Positions 46,840 to 55,804 of a stretch of 64,000 nt of DNA are shown here, piece by piece. The notes beneath the pieces are model-generated. The model had not been told where the DNA came from, searched no databases, and saw nothing but the letters and a program-made list of their open reading frames with translations. The stretch is from Phycisphaerales bacterium (lineage in GTDB: Bacteria > Planctomycetota > Phycisphaerae > Phycisphaerales > UBA1924). Positions within the stretch are counted from its first letter, which is position 1, and every line of letters starts with the position of its first letter. The stretch covers positions 248,001 to 312,000 of the forward strand of contig JADLFE010000033.1 in NCBI GenBank assembly GCA_020845755.1. The letters run 5' to 3'. Both the position numbers and the translations under genes were made by a program.

Positions 46840-48222
46840 TCATTTCGGATTCGCCGCCGCTCGCAGTTCATCGCCCGACACCTCGCTCTTCACGCCCGGC
46901 CATTCCAGCGGCCAGGTCGTGACGCACCGATCGACCTCCAGGCCCTGCTTCTCAATGAACTTCGCAAGCGCGAGGGATCGACCCGTCAGAGGCTTGCCGG
47001 GGCGGTAGAAAAGGAGATCGCCCGTCAGCAGCGTCTTGGTCCTCGGCAGGTACAGGATGAAGTACTCATTGGTGTGATCCGACTCCTTGTCGTTGATGAT
47101 GACAACCGAGGCACGCTCGTCTTCGCACGTCCAGCGTTCGGCGACCGCTTCGATCCCGGATTCCCGCGGGCCGCGCGACCACGAGTCCTCTCGCAGGTGG
47201 AACGGGGCTCCCAGCACGTCCTTGATCAGTGGGGCCGACGTCGGCGGAATGAGAATCACCGCGCCCTCGTGGGACCACGCCCGCGAACCGCCAACGTATT
47301 GACCGTGGATGTGGCTGAACGCGAAGTACTTCACGGGCTTCTTGAAGCGATCGCGAACCGCGGCCGCGAGCGTCTCGGCGTTGCGCGTGGTGTACACGCC
47401 CTCAAAGACCAGCAGGTGATCCTCAAACTCGACGACGAACACACGCGCGTTGGCGCGTGCCATCTCGCATGCGAACAGGCCGCCGCCCAGGTCACGGAAG
47501 ACAAACTCCTCGGGCGGAATCACCATCGCGGCGTCACGTGTGGGATCGCCCTTGGGCGTACGGACTTTCTCGATCGGTCTGGGGTCTGCGAACTCGAGCC
47601 TGGCGACGATGTCGCCGCCCCGCCTGACCAGCACGGTGTTTCCGTCATAGTCGACGTTTTCATAGATCGATCCGAGCACGTCGTGATGAAAACGCCGCCA
47701 GAGATACGCTATCTCGTGCGGGCCTTGCATGAAGTTCTGGCCGGACCAGCCCTTCCAAAGAACGTCGTTGCTCGCGATCAGGAAGTGCGTGGTCTTGATA
47801 TCGTTCCGCGGCCCAACGACTTCAGCGTGGAAGTTCTCCGGTCGTTCGCGCCAGTACGCCGCCAACAGCCCGCGATGGATCATCGCCAGCGTAGACGGCG
47901 ACAGGTCCGCCTCGTTGGCCGGCGGTAGGTCGTCGCCCGCGTCGTTGGACTGGAAGAGACGCCCCCGACGCCAGAAATATCGATCGGGCGGGGTGTCCGG
48001 GTGGTCCTTGTTACTGATCGTGATCTCTCCCTCGCCCGTTTGCTCATCGAGCGCCACACGAACCCGAACGTTGTACGTTCTGAAATCACCCGGGCGAACC
48101 GGGTGTGTTGAGTCCGTAATGGTGCCCTCTGCGAGTGCCTCCCACGCCTGTGCGGCGGGGGATTGTGCCATCGCGCCCGTGACGAGTGCACAAACGAAAC
48201 ACGCCGCCAATGTTCGCCACAT
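46840..48222 (-). CDS. Exported metallo-beta-lactamase-fold protein with degenerate metal site
   Basis: A 460-aa exported protein (signal peptide 1-18). Residues ~230-400 show an MBL-like layout: 'NARVFVVEFEDHLLVFEGVY', then 'KYFAFSHIHGQYVGGSRAWS', and 'LLTGDLLF' as the later Asp-bearing strand. The usual HxHxDH motif reads HIHGQY, lacking the third ligand Asp and the following His. So it is either a relaxed-site hydrolase or a non-catalytic relative. AAGGGACGATC precedes ATG 48222. Divergent from the large repeat protein at 48436. Confidence 0.7.
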   Translation of the reverse strand: MWRTLAACFVCALVTGAMAQSPAAQAWEALAEGTITDSTHPVRPGDFRTYNVRVRVALDEQTGEGEITISNKDHPDTPPDRYFWRRGRLFQSNDAGDDLPPANEADLSPSTLAMIHRGLLAAYWRERPENFHAEVVGPRNDIKTTHFLIASNDVLWKGWSGQNFMQGPHEIAYLWRRFHHDVLGSIYENVDYDGNTVLVRRGGDIVARLEFADPRPIEKVRTPKGDPTRDAAMVIPPEEFVFRDLGGGLFACEMARANARVFVVEFEDHLLVFEGVYTTRNAETLAAAVRDRFKKPVKYFAFSHIHGQYVGGSRAWSHEGAVILIPPTSAPLIKDVLGAPFHLREDSWSRGPRESGIEAVAERWTCEDERASVVIINDKESDHTNEYFILYLPRTKTLLTGDLLFYRPGKPLTGRSLALAKFIEKQGLEVDRCVTTWPLEWPGVKSEVSGDELRAAANPK

Positions 48223-48323
48223 GATCGTCCCTTTTCCGCGCCACTCGCCACTTGGAATCGATTTCGATTCCGGATCGCAGCGCCAAAGCGCCCACACAAT
48301 CTCGGCCGATTTCCACTTCTTTG

Positions 48324-48352
48324 TTGTGCCGATCGTTCACCCCAATCATAAT
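48324..48352 (+). promoter_or_regulatory. Sigma-70-like promoter (TTGTGC-17-CATAAT)
   Basis: -35 TTGTGC at 48324-48329, 17-base spacer, -10 CATAAT at 48347-48352, 84 bases before the start of the repeat protein at 48436. Confidence 0.35.
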
Positions 48353-48435
48353 TCACAAATGGCTCGCGATGCGTGGGCAATGCGCGCGAATCTGTCGCGC
48401 GGCGGCGCCATCAAGACATTCAAGAGAGGTGTGAG

Positions 48436-51400
48436 ATGAAAAACACGAGCAAACTCATGGCGGCGGCTGGTCTGGCAGTTTCTCTGTCGAGCGCCGCGGC
48501 TCAGGACACGTACTGGATCGCAGGCAGCGGTAACTGGAACAACGCCGCCAAGTGGACCACGGGCGTCCCAAACTCCCCCACCGCCAACGCCATCATCGCC
48601 GATCCGGGCGGGTACATCATCACGCTCAATCTGAGCGTCTCGCTGGGCAACCTGCAGAAGGTCATCCCCGGACCGCAACTCAACATGCTCCCCGGCACGT
48701 TCATCGATCTCTACGGCGGGGTCTTCTCCAATGACGGCGCGACCGTTGTCAACACCTCCGCCTCCAATACCAACACCGCGATCCGCTTCCACTCCGTCAA
48801 TCACATCATCGCCGCCGACCCCGGTGAGGCCGGCGAACTCACGCTCAACGCTTATGGACCCAATCTCGACACGGCCTACCTCCAGACATACGACGGCATC
48901 ACCGTCACCAACGACGAAGACCACACCATCAACGGTTCGGGCAACATCTACGCCCGCATGAACAACCTCGGCCTCATCGACGCCGACATGTCATCGCGCA
49001 CGCTCCAACTCCTCGGCGACCCAAAAACCAACGGCGGCCTGATCGCCGCCCGCACCGGCGCGACTCTGAGCCTGAGCGGCTTCTCGCTCACGCAAGGTCC
49101 GCCCTTCGGCGTGCTCGTGGCCGACGACGGAACGATCAACATCTCGGGCTGCAACATCACCGGAGGCGACCTGAACAGCGCCGGCGCCGGCGTCGTTCGC
49201 TTCACCGGAAGCTCCACCATCACCAACCTGTCCGGCAGCGCCTCGCCCATCATCAATCCCGGCGTGACCCTGTCGACCAACGGCACGATCGCGCTCACCG
49301 GCACCACCACCGTCAACTCTTCCGCTTCGAACAACAACACCTACATCAACGCCGCCACCAATACATCGTGGGACGACGGCGTGATCCTGCTCAACTCCTA
49401 CGCCCCCAACCTCGATACCGCGTACATCCAGACCTCCGGCGGTGCAACTTTCACCAACAACACCACCATCAGCGGGCGCGGGCGAATCCACGGCGTTTTC
49501 CGCAACAACGGACTGGTCGAGAGCGGCGCGGGCTCGGTCCTCGAACTGCTCTCCACCGCCAAGATCAACCGCGGGCTCATCCAAGCCATTGCTGGCGGCA
49601 GCATCTATGTCACCTCCATCACGCTCACCAACAACGCCGACGCTATCGACGGCGAGCTCCGCGCCGACGGCGGCAACGTCTATCTGAACTCATGCGCGAT
49701 CTCCGATGGCGTGATGAACGCCGTCAACGCCGGGCGATTCATCGTCTCCGCCTCTTCCACGCTCGCCGGCGGTATCTCGGGCTCGGGGCCCATCGACGTG
49801 AACGCGGGGCAAATCTTGATCTTGAATCAACCCGCCTGGAGCCACGCCGGCGTGGCGCTGGTCAATGCGATCGCCAACAACAACGGCACCCACCTCCGCT
49901 TCGATCAGAACTGCAGCGTCTCAAACCTGATCGTCAACCTCAACTCGTACGCGCCCAACCCCGACACGGCCTATATCCAGACCTTCGGCGCTGCCGTCGC
50001 AACCTTTGAGCCCTCCACCCTCATCACCGGGCGCGGACGCATCCACGGAGCCACCGTCCACAACGGACCAATCACCGCCACGGGCTCGAGTAACACCATC
50101 GAGCTTCTCAGCGCCCCAAAGACCAACAACTCCACGGCCAAGGCCTTGAACAGTGGATCGCTCGCCGTCTCGAGCATCCTCCTGTCACAGGGCGCGTCGG
50201 GCCAACTGCTCGCCGATAACGCCAGCGTGTACCTCTCTGGAGCCACGATCAACGGCGGACAGGTCAACGCGGCCAACGGCGGCCGCACGACGATCACGAG
50301 CTCCTCGACCTTCAAGGGCGGCGTGGCGGGCTCCGGGCCTCTCGATGTGAACACGGGCCAGACGTTCGTCGTGAATCAACCCGCCTGGAACCACGCGGGC
50401 GAGGTGCTCGTGAACACCGCCGCGAACAACGCCGGCACCCTGATCCGCTTCGATCAGAACTGCACCGTCTCCAACGCGACCCTGCGCCTTAATTCCTACA
50501 CGCCCAACCCCGACACCGCGTACATCAGCACCAGCGGGCCCGCGGTGTTCACCCTCGACACGAACTCCCTCATCACGGGGCGCGGCCGAATCTACGGCGC
50601 CATGACCAACAACGGCACGATCCGCCCCGAAGCCACCAGAACCATCGAGTTTCTCAGCTTGCCCAAATCCAACAACGCCCTCGTCGAGGCGAGCAACACG
50701 GGCACGATCAACATCTCCGGCATCGCGCTCACGCAGTCGCCGACCGGCACGCTCCGCGCCGACAACGGCACCGTAAACCTCATCTCATCCACCGTGAGCG
50801 GCGGGCAACTCGTCGCCACCAACGCCGGCGCCGTCAACGTCTACACCAGCACGCTCGTCGGCGGCGTGTCGGGCTCCGGGCCACTCAACGTCGTCCAAGG
50901 CCAGATCATCGTCATCAACCAGCCCTCGTGGAGCCACGCCGGCGTCGTCACCATCAACCCCGGATCGGCCAACGCCGGTACATACCTCCGCCTCGACCAG
51001 GCCTGCACCCTCAACGATGTCACCATCCAACTCAACCGCTACGCGCCCAACTCCGACACCGCGTACATCAACACCAACGGTGCGTTCGCCGGAACCTTCG
51101 GGCCCACCGCCACCCTGGCCGGCGCCGGACGTGTCTTTGGCGCATGGAACATGGGAGGCACGATGGCGCCTGGCCGGGACGCGGGCTCACGTCACAACAT
51201 CGACCCATCCGGAACCATCAACTTCCAGCAAACGGGTGTCCTGAGCACCGAAATCGGGAGCGGCTCAGGCTTCGGTTACATCGGCGGGAGCGGAACAGGC
51301 GTCGTTGATGTGAACGGCACCATCCGCGCCCGACTCGTCAACGGATTCAATCCGTCCCCGGGCCAGACCTTCGACATTGTCAGCGTGGCCACCCGCACGG

Positions 51401-51663
51401 GCGCCTTCGCTCATACCGACTTCGACCGCTTCGACGAAGGGCCCGAGCGCCTTGTCGTTACCTACCCCGCCGGCAAGGTCCGACTGCATGCACGCAAGTG
51501 TGCCGCCGACTGGAACGCCGACGGGTTCGTCAATGGCCTGGATTACGACGCCTACGCCGAACTCTTCGAGGCCGGCGACCCCGAGGGCGACTTTAACAAC
51601 GACGGGTTCGTCAACGGCCTGGACTATGACGCCTTCGCAAGCCTCTTCGAGAGTGGCTGCTGA
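48436..51663 (+). CDS. Large secreted beta-helix-like repeat protein with GC-type dockerin module
   Basis: A 1075-aa exported protein (signal peptide 1-21). Five copies of a ~182-residue unit follow, marked by 'LN[AS]Y[GAT]PN.DTAY[LI]' at nucleotides 48844, 49390, 49939, 50488 and 51031. Each copy also has 'TGRGRIHG', 'LLS.PK.N' and 'GG.VNA.N.G' segments, in a Thr/Ser/Asn-rich beta-solenoid composition typical of adhesins. The end carries 'DWNADGFVNGLDYDAYAELF' and 'DFNNDGFVNGLDYDAFASLF' plus terminal Gly-Cys. No enzyme motif. AGAGGTGTGAG precedes the ATG. A strong terminator follows the stop. Confidence 0.82.
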   Translation: MKNTSKLMAAAGLAVSLSSAAAQDTYWIAGSGNWNNAAKWTTGVPNSPTANAIIADPGGYIITLNLSVSLGNLQKVIPGPQLNMLPGTFIDLYGGVFSNDGATVVNTSASNTNTAIRFHSVNHIIAADPGEAGELTLNAYGPNLDTAYLQTYDGITVTNDEDHTINGSGNIYARMNNLGLIDADMSSRTLQLLGDPKTNGGLIAARTGATLSLSGFSLTQGPPFGVLVADDGTINISGCNITGGDLNSAGAGVVRFTGSSTITNLSGSASPIINPGVTLSTNGTIALTGTTTVNSSASNNNTYINAATNTSWDDGVILLNSYAPNLDTAYIQTSGGATFTNNTTISGRGRIHGVFRNNGLVESGAGSVLELLSTAKINRGLIQAIAGGSIYVTSITLTNNADAIDGELRADGGNVYLNSCAISDGVMNAVNAGRFIVSASSTLAGGISGSGPIDVNAGQILILNQPAWSHAGVALVNAIANNNGTHLRFDQNCSVSNLIVNLNSYAPNPDTAYIQTFGAAVATFEPSTLITGRGRIHGATVHNGPITATGSSNTIELLSAPKTNNSTAKALNSGSLAVSSILLSQGASGQLLADNASVYLSGATINGGQVNAANGGRTTITSSSTFKGGVAGSGPLDVNTGQTFVVNQPAWNHAGEVLVNTAANNAGTLIRFDQNCTVSNATLRLNSYTPNPDTAYISTSGPAVFTLDTNSLITGRGRIYGAMTNNGTIRPEATRTIEFLSLPKSNNALVEASNTGTINISGIALTQSPTGTLRADNGTVNLISSTVSGGQLVATNAGAVNVYTSTLVGGVSGSGPLNVVQGQIIVINQPSWSHAGVVTINPGSANAGTYLRLDQACTLNDVTIQLNRYAPNSDTAYINTNGAFAGTFGPTATLAGAGRVFGAWNMGGTMAPGRDAGSRHNIDPSGTINFQQTGVLSTEIGSGSGFGYIGGSGTGVVDVNGTIRARLVNGFNPSPGQTFDIVSVATRTGAFAHTDFDRFDEGPERLVVTYPAGKVRLHARKCAADWNADGFVNGLDYDAYAELFEAGDPEGDFNNDGFVNGLDYDAFASLFESGC

Positions 51664-51697
51664 TCCCGTCACGCCTGCCGACACAGATGTGCTACAG

Positions 51698-51729
51698 CAC
51701 GGACCCGCCTCCGGGTCCGTGTTTGTATT
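51698..51729 (+). terminator. Intrinsic terminator after the repeat protein
   Basis: Perfect 10-bp arms cacggacccg (51698-51707) and cgggtccgtg (51712-51721), loop of four, then TTTGTATT. Confidence 0.85.
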
Positions 51730-52018
51730 CCGGAGCGATCGATCCCGCTCGCGTGGGCGAATTCGGTGCTCCGCCCCGGCGAAGCACGCCGCACACCACA
51801 TCACAAATAAAGACGCACATTGTCATGAGTGTGTCTGTTCTCACACGGCGCTGCGTTCGGCGGCCGCGAGAGACAACGGACGCGTTGGTGTGATGATGTC
51901 TGTTGCGGAGAAGCGGGACGCGACGTAATCTGTGCAGATTGATCGGCGTTGTTCGCGACATCCGCACGCTCCATGCGGCGCCGAGTTGCATCCGCTTCGA
52001 TTGATCAAGGAGAGCGTT

Positions 52019-52849
52019 ATGGTGGCCAAGACCGCGTTTCGCGTCGTTGTTCGCGCGCTGGTGTTCATGCCGGCATTGGTTGTCTCACACACCTTTGCCC
52101 AAGGGGTGCTGACGGCGTCCGACCAGATCGCCCAGGCCGACGCGCTCTATACGAGCGGGGCCTCCACGTTCGGCAATTCCGGGCTCACGCGCGATCAGGC
52201 CGGCGTTGATTTCCACGCCACTCAGGATCGACGACATGTCGCCGCGTCCTTCGACGGCCGGGGCTTCGCCGAGCACGGCGCCACCTTCTTACCATCCAAC
52301 CCGGGCATCAACGGCCCATTCCTGGGCGCAATCCTTGATGCGTGTACGTCCGCCGAGATCACCCGCTCGGCCATCGGGCCGCATTCGTACGAAGAGGCCT
52401 ACGGCCTGGCCTCGGGCCTCATCGAGTTCACCATCGACACGCCACACAACTGGTCCTGGGTCGGCGGCTGGCAGGGCGCCTCGTTCAGCACCGGCGCGTA
52501 CAACCTCGTCGACGCCGAACTATCGTTCTCAGACATCAACACCGGAACCCCGTACGTCTATGACTATCGCGCCTCGCTCAACGGCGTGGGCGACTGGGTT
52601 CAGAACTTCGCGTACGGGGGCGTCATCGGGCCCGGGAACTACCGCATCACCTGGTGGCACGAGTCGTATTGCGCCGGCGGCAACACCCCCTTCGGGTTCT
52701 TTGCGAGCGGTGCGGGCGGCGCACCCCTCATTTCCTGCATCAACAGCACGTTCCAGATCTGGCCGGTCCCCGCGCCGGGAACGGCCGCGCTGCTGGCGAC
52801 CGCCGCGCTCGCGCTGTGCCGCCGTCGAAACTCAGCACTCCCCGCGTGA
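52019..52849 (+). CDS. Secreted protein with VPxPG C-terminal sorting tag
   Basis: A 276-aa exported protein (signal peptide ~1-29, cleavage near 'SHTFAQG'). The body is beta-rich with 'NWSWVGGWQGASFSTGAYN' and 'GNYRITWWHESYCAGG'. It ends 'VPAPGTAALLATAALALC' with a basic tail 'RRRNSALPA', the PEP-CTERM-type signal. AAGGAGAGCGTT precedes ATG 52019. It is followed 70 bases later by a dockerin-type protein with its own ribosome site. The body belongs to no family I recognise. Confidence 0.72.
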   Translation: MVAKTAFRVVVRALVFMPALVVSHTFAQGVLTASDQIAQADALYTSGASTFGNSGLTRDQAGVDFHATQDRRHVAASFDGRGFAEHGATFLPSNPGINGPFLGAILDACTSAEITRSAIGPHSYEEAYGLASGLIEFTIDTPHNWSWVGGWQGASFSTGAYNLVDAELSFSDINTGTPYVYDYRASLNGVGDWVQNFAYGGVIGPGNYRITWWHESYCAGGNTPFGFFASGAGGAPLISCINSTFQIWPVPAPGTAALLATAALALCRRRNSALPA

Positions 52850-52919
52850 GTCGGGAGTACGTCCGCCGCTTTCATTGACGGCGCCGCCGAGGCGACTCCG
52901 CACCACAGAAGGAGATTCC

Positions 52920-54500
52920 ATGAATACGCGAGTGATGGTTGCTATCGCCCTGCTATACAGCGCGGACACGGCGCCGGCCGCCGTCAAGCCGCCGCTGCAG
53001 GTGATTGACGCCGCCGCCGCGACCCAGGTCGCGCCCCTCCGCGTTGCGGCGATTTCCGTCGTCGACGGCACAATCGTTGCGGGCGACTGGTGGGACTTCG
53101 CGGGCAATACCCATCGCGCGCCGGTATGGTGCGGGTGGGACGCCTACGGCCGCGACTGGGGCGTCGGCGCGACCGCCAACGCCATCTACGGCAACTACTG
53201 CAGCATGGGCTCGCCCGGCGACCGGCACTTCTATGGCTGGGGATATAACTGCCCCCTCTTCGTCGACGACATGGTCAACGTCGCCCAACCCGGCGCCCTG
53301 ATTGATGAAATCAACTTCTCGTGGACCTGGGAGGGCACTGGAAACTGCGACATTCTCGTCATGCTCTCCGACGTCCCGAACGTCTGTGTTAACGGAGATC
53401 CCCTGCTCTTTCCTTATTACGCCGGCCTGATCTTCTCTTTCGGCCCGCTTCCGGGCGCCCCGGGCACCCTCTACACCTCGAACTTCACCGGGCTCGTCGC
53501 CGCCGGCTTCGCGCCGCCGCTTCAATCAAGCGGCTCCGGCTCCTATCTCGTCGGTATCGGCGAATTCAACCCCGTCACGGGTTCCTTGCAGATGCAGCCC
53601 TGGCCAACCCAGTCCCTCCTCTGGGGCTCCAAGAGCATGATGACCCCGCCCTTCAATGCCGCGCCCTACATCGAAGGTGTCGGCACCCATGACCACCAAA
53701 CATGGGACGACGACAACCCCGCCGACCTCCATTTCAACAGCGGCGAGTGCTACCAGGCCAACTTCGGAGTGTGCCCCGACCCGCTCAACCACATGATCGC
53801 CTTCGGTGTCGCACTGCCCCCCACTCCGCCCTGCCCGCTCGTGACGGTGACGAAGAATTTCCTTATCACCGGGCCGGCCAACGGAACGCCCTGGACATGG
53901 GGCATCGCCGAGTCGCCGTTCGGCGGTCCGCTCAGCGCCCACGGGTCCAACCCTGGCGTGACCGGAACGGTGTGCACGCTGGCGACAGCGCTGGTCAACG
54001 ACATCAACGCCTACGCCGCCCAGGACTTGTTCTCGCCCACCGCCCTTCTGGCGTCCATGGTGTCGTGCACCCCATCGAGCAACACCGCGGTGGTCCAGAT
54101 CATCGCCAGCGTCTGCGCCGGCTCGTCCTTTGATCTCTACACGGGCAACGGAAACGTCGATCCCACATGCCTCGTCCCGGCCTGGCCCACGCCGGGCTGT
54201 ATCTTCAACCCCGAGATCGTCGAGATCGTTCCCGGTGGCCAGGACTGCAACGAGAATGGCGAGGACGACGTGTTCGATATCGCTACCGGCGCCAGCGCCG
54301 ATGTGAACCAGGACGGAGTTCCCGACGAGTGCCAGTGTCCCGCCGACTGGAACGGCGACGGCTTCGTCAACGGGCTCGATTACAACATCTACGCCGAACT
54401 CTTCGAGGTCGGTGACGCGGCCGCCGACGCCAACGCCGACGGGTTCGTCAACGCCCTGGACTACGACTACTTCGCCGAACATTTCGAGTCCGGGTGCTGA
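52920..54500 (+). CDS. Secreted protein with DxNxNG loops and GC-type dockerin module
   Basis: A 526-aa exported protein (short signal peptide 1-20). A beta-sandwich-like body with many Trp and Cys ('WDAYGRDWGVGATANAIYGN', 'VPNVCVNGDPLLF') is followed by an EF-hand-like segment 'DCNENGEDDVFDIATGAS' and 'DVNQDGVPDEC', then the dockerin pair 'DWNGDGFVNGLDYNIYAELF' and 'DANADGFVNALDYDYFAEHF', ending in Gly-Cys. AGAAGGAGATTCC is one of the best ribosome sites in the window and fixes the start; a longer in-frame extension to 52206 is out-of-frame antisense-like sequence inside the preceding gene. Confidence 0.78.
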   Translation: MNTRVMVAIALLYSADTAPAAVKPPLQVIDAAAATQVAPLRVAAISVVDGTIVAGDWWDFAGNTHRAPVWCGWDAYGRDWGVGATANAIYGNYCSMGSPGDRHFYGWGYNCPLFVDDMVNVAQPGALIDEINFSWTWEGTGNCDILVMLSDVPNVCVNGDPLLFPYYAGLIFSFGPLPGAPGTLYTSNFTGLVAAGFAPPLQSSGSGSYLVGIGEFNPVTGSLQMQPWPTQSLLWGSKSMMTPPFNAAPYIEGVGTHDHQTWDDDNPADLHFNSGECYQANFGVCPDPLNHMIAFGVALPPTPPCPLVTVTKNFLITGPANGTPWTWGIAESPFGGPLSAHGSNPGVTGTVCTLATALVNDINAYAAQDLFSPTALLASMVSCTPSSNTAVVQIIASVCAGSSFDLYTGNGNVDPTCLVPAWPTPGCIFNPEIVEIVPGGQDCNENGEDDVFDIATGASADVNQDGVPDECQCPADWNGDGFVNGLDYNIYAELFEVGDAAADANADGFVNALDYDYFAEHFESGC

Positions 54501-54576
54501 GCCGCCTGTGGCGCACACCCCGCCACCTCACCGAGCGGCCGCACGACGGGCCGTTCGTTTCCTTGCGAGGACCGAC

Positions 54577-55635
54577 CTAGCGCGATCGAGCGCTGTTGCC
54601 CGAGAAATCCCAGCCCAAGAGAGCGTTCCGCGTCCAACGCAACCGCCCGTAGACGGCGTCCCCACTCTGCCCGCTGAGCGTCGGGGGCTCGTAATACATC
54701 GGTTGGTACAAATATGTCATCGCGAGGCTGTTGTTTGGCTGGTTGGGGTTCCAGCCCGGATTACTGGTCGCCATGTCGCGCCGGGCGACCGCCCCGTCCG
54801 CCGTCAGCACCACGATCTTCGCCTGGGCGTAGGCGAAGTACGGCTGCTTGCCCGTTGCGTGCCGCTCGTAGCGATCCCAGCGCAGCGCCTTTCGGCTCGG
54901 AAACACCACCGAACTGAGTTGATTCCCGCCGAACTTGCAGTTGCTGGGAACCAGGTAGATGTTGTGCGACTGGGCCTGGCTCATCGCATCACTCCCGCGA
55001 TCGGGCGATGAGTAAAACGCCGGCCCGCTCTCGTACGAACTCCAGAACGGCGCCCGCGCGTGCGGCGCGTTGTTCTGCTCCCATTTGCCCGGGTCCCGGG
55101 CCCACTTCATCTGGAATGCGTCCAGTTTCGACACGAACCGCAGATTCGGGAGCGACTGGTCGAGGTAGTCCGCGAACACAAGGTGCCCCGTCAGCACGTG
55201 CGGGACCCAGTTGAGCACCTTCTGAAATGTCGGCATGTTGGCACGACGCCGAATGATGTCCACCGCCTGATTTGCCGCCGCTTCAAGGTCGGTCGCCGCA
55301 AAGCGAAGGTCGGCGTACTGGCTCTGGTTCTGCCCCGCCTTCCATGAAAAGGTCGCAAACTTGTCCTGGTTGTCCGCCGCATACCAACCCTGCACCCGCG
55401 CGAACCACTCGAGTTGGTCCGTCTCGCTCTGGTCGGCGGCCGATCGGCGGCCTTCGCGCTCCATCGGGATCAGGACCGCCGCCGCCAGCGCGATCAACAC
55501 CAACAGCATGGCGAGGTCCGCGATCGCAAAGCCACGACGCAACCCAGAGCGGAACATCGTGGAGCGATCGCGGATGACGTGTTCATCCGACGTGCCGACG
55601 GAACAGCCCCGCCCGTACGAATTCCGCGTGCCCAT
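54577..55635 (-). CDS. Prepilin-like protein with Asp in place of Glu5
   Basis: A 352-aa protein with a prepilin-style segment 'RRGFAIADLAMLLVLIALAA' near residues 33-52, then a globular domain with 'DFSGNSARSR' at its end. At position 5 after the Gly-Phe site, Asp takes the place of the usual Glu. The start is open: ATG 55635 has GGGAGCAGGCAC upstream; ATG 55557 gives the short leader expected of prepilins but has no ribosome site. 'DGAVARRD' near the C-terminus is unlike H-X9-DG. Whether it is processed by PilD is uncertain. Confidence 0.6.
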   Translation of the reverse strand: MGTRNSYGRGCSVGTSDEHVIRDRSTMFRSGLRRGFAIADLAMLLVLIALAAAVLIPMEREGRRSAADQSETDQLEWFARVQGWYAADNQDKFATFSWKAGQNQSQYADLRFAATDLEAAANQAVDIIRRRANMPTFQKVLNWVPHVLTGHLVFADYLDQSLPNLRFVSKLDAFQMKWARDPGKWEQNNAPHARAPFWSSYESGPAFYSSPDRGSDAMSQAQSHNIYLVPSNCKFGGNQLSSVVFPSRKALRWDRYERHATGKQPYFAYAQAKIVVLTADGAVARRDMATSNPGWNPNQPNNSLAMTYLYQPMYYEPPTLSGQSGDAVYGRLRWTRNALLGWDFSGNSARSR

Positions 55636-55804
55636 GTGCCTGCTCCCATGAAGCCCCACCGGCGAACGCCGGGGGCGTAATAGTGATACCCCGACTTCTC
55701 GATCGGGTTCCCAAGTGTCGCAATCTTGTCCGCGAAACACAAGCAAATCGGGGCGAGAATCATCCGTGCCGATTGGGACAGGTGCGTGTGAAATGTCCTG
55801 CGCC

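Noticed and set aside
52206..52919. In-frame upstream extension of the dockerin gene at 52920
   Set aside because: The extension overlaps the preceding secreted gene in another frame and lacks a start signal, while AGAAGGAGATTCC marks 52920.
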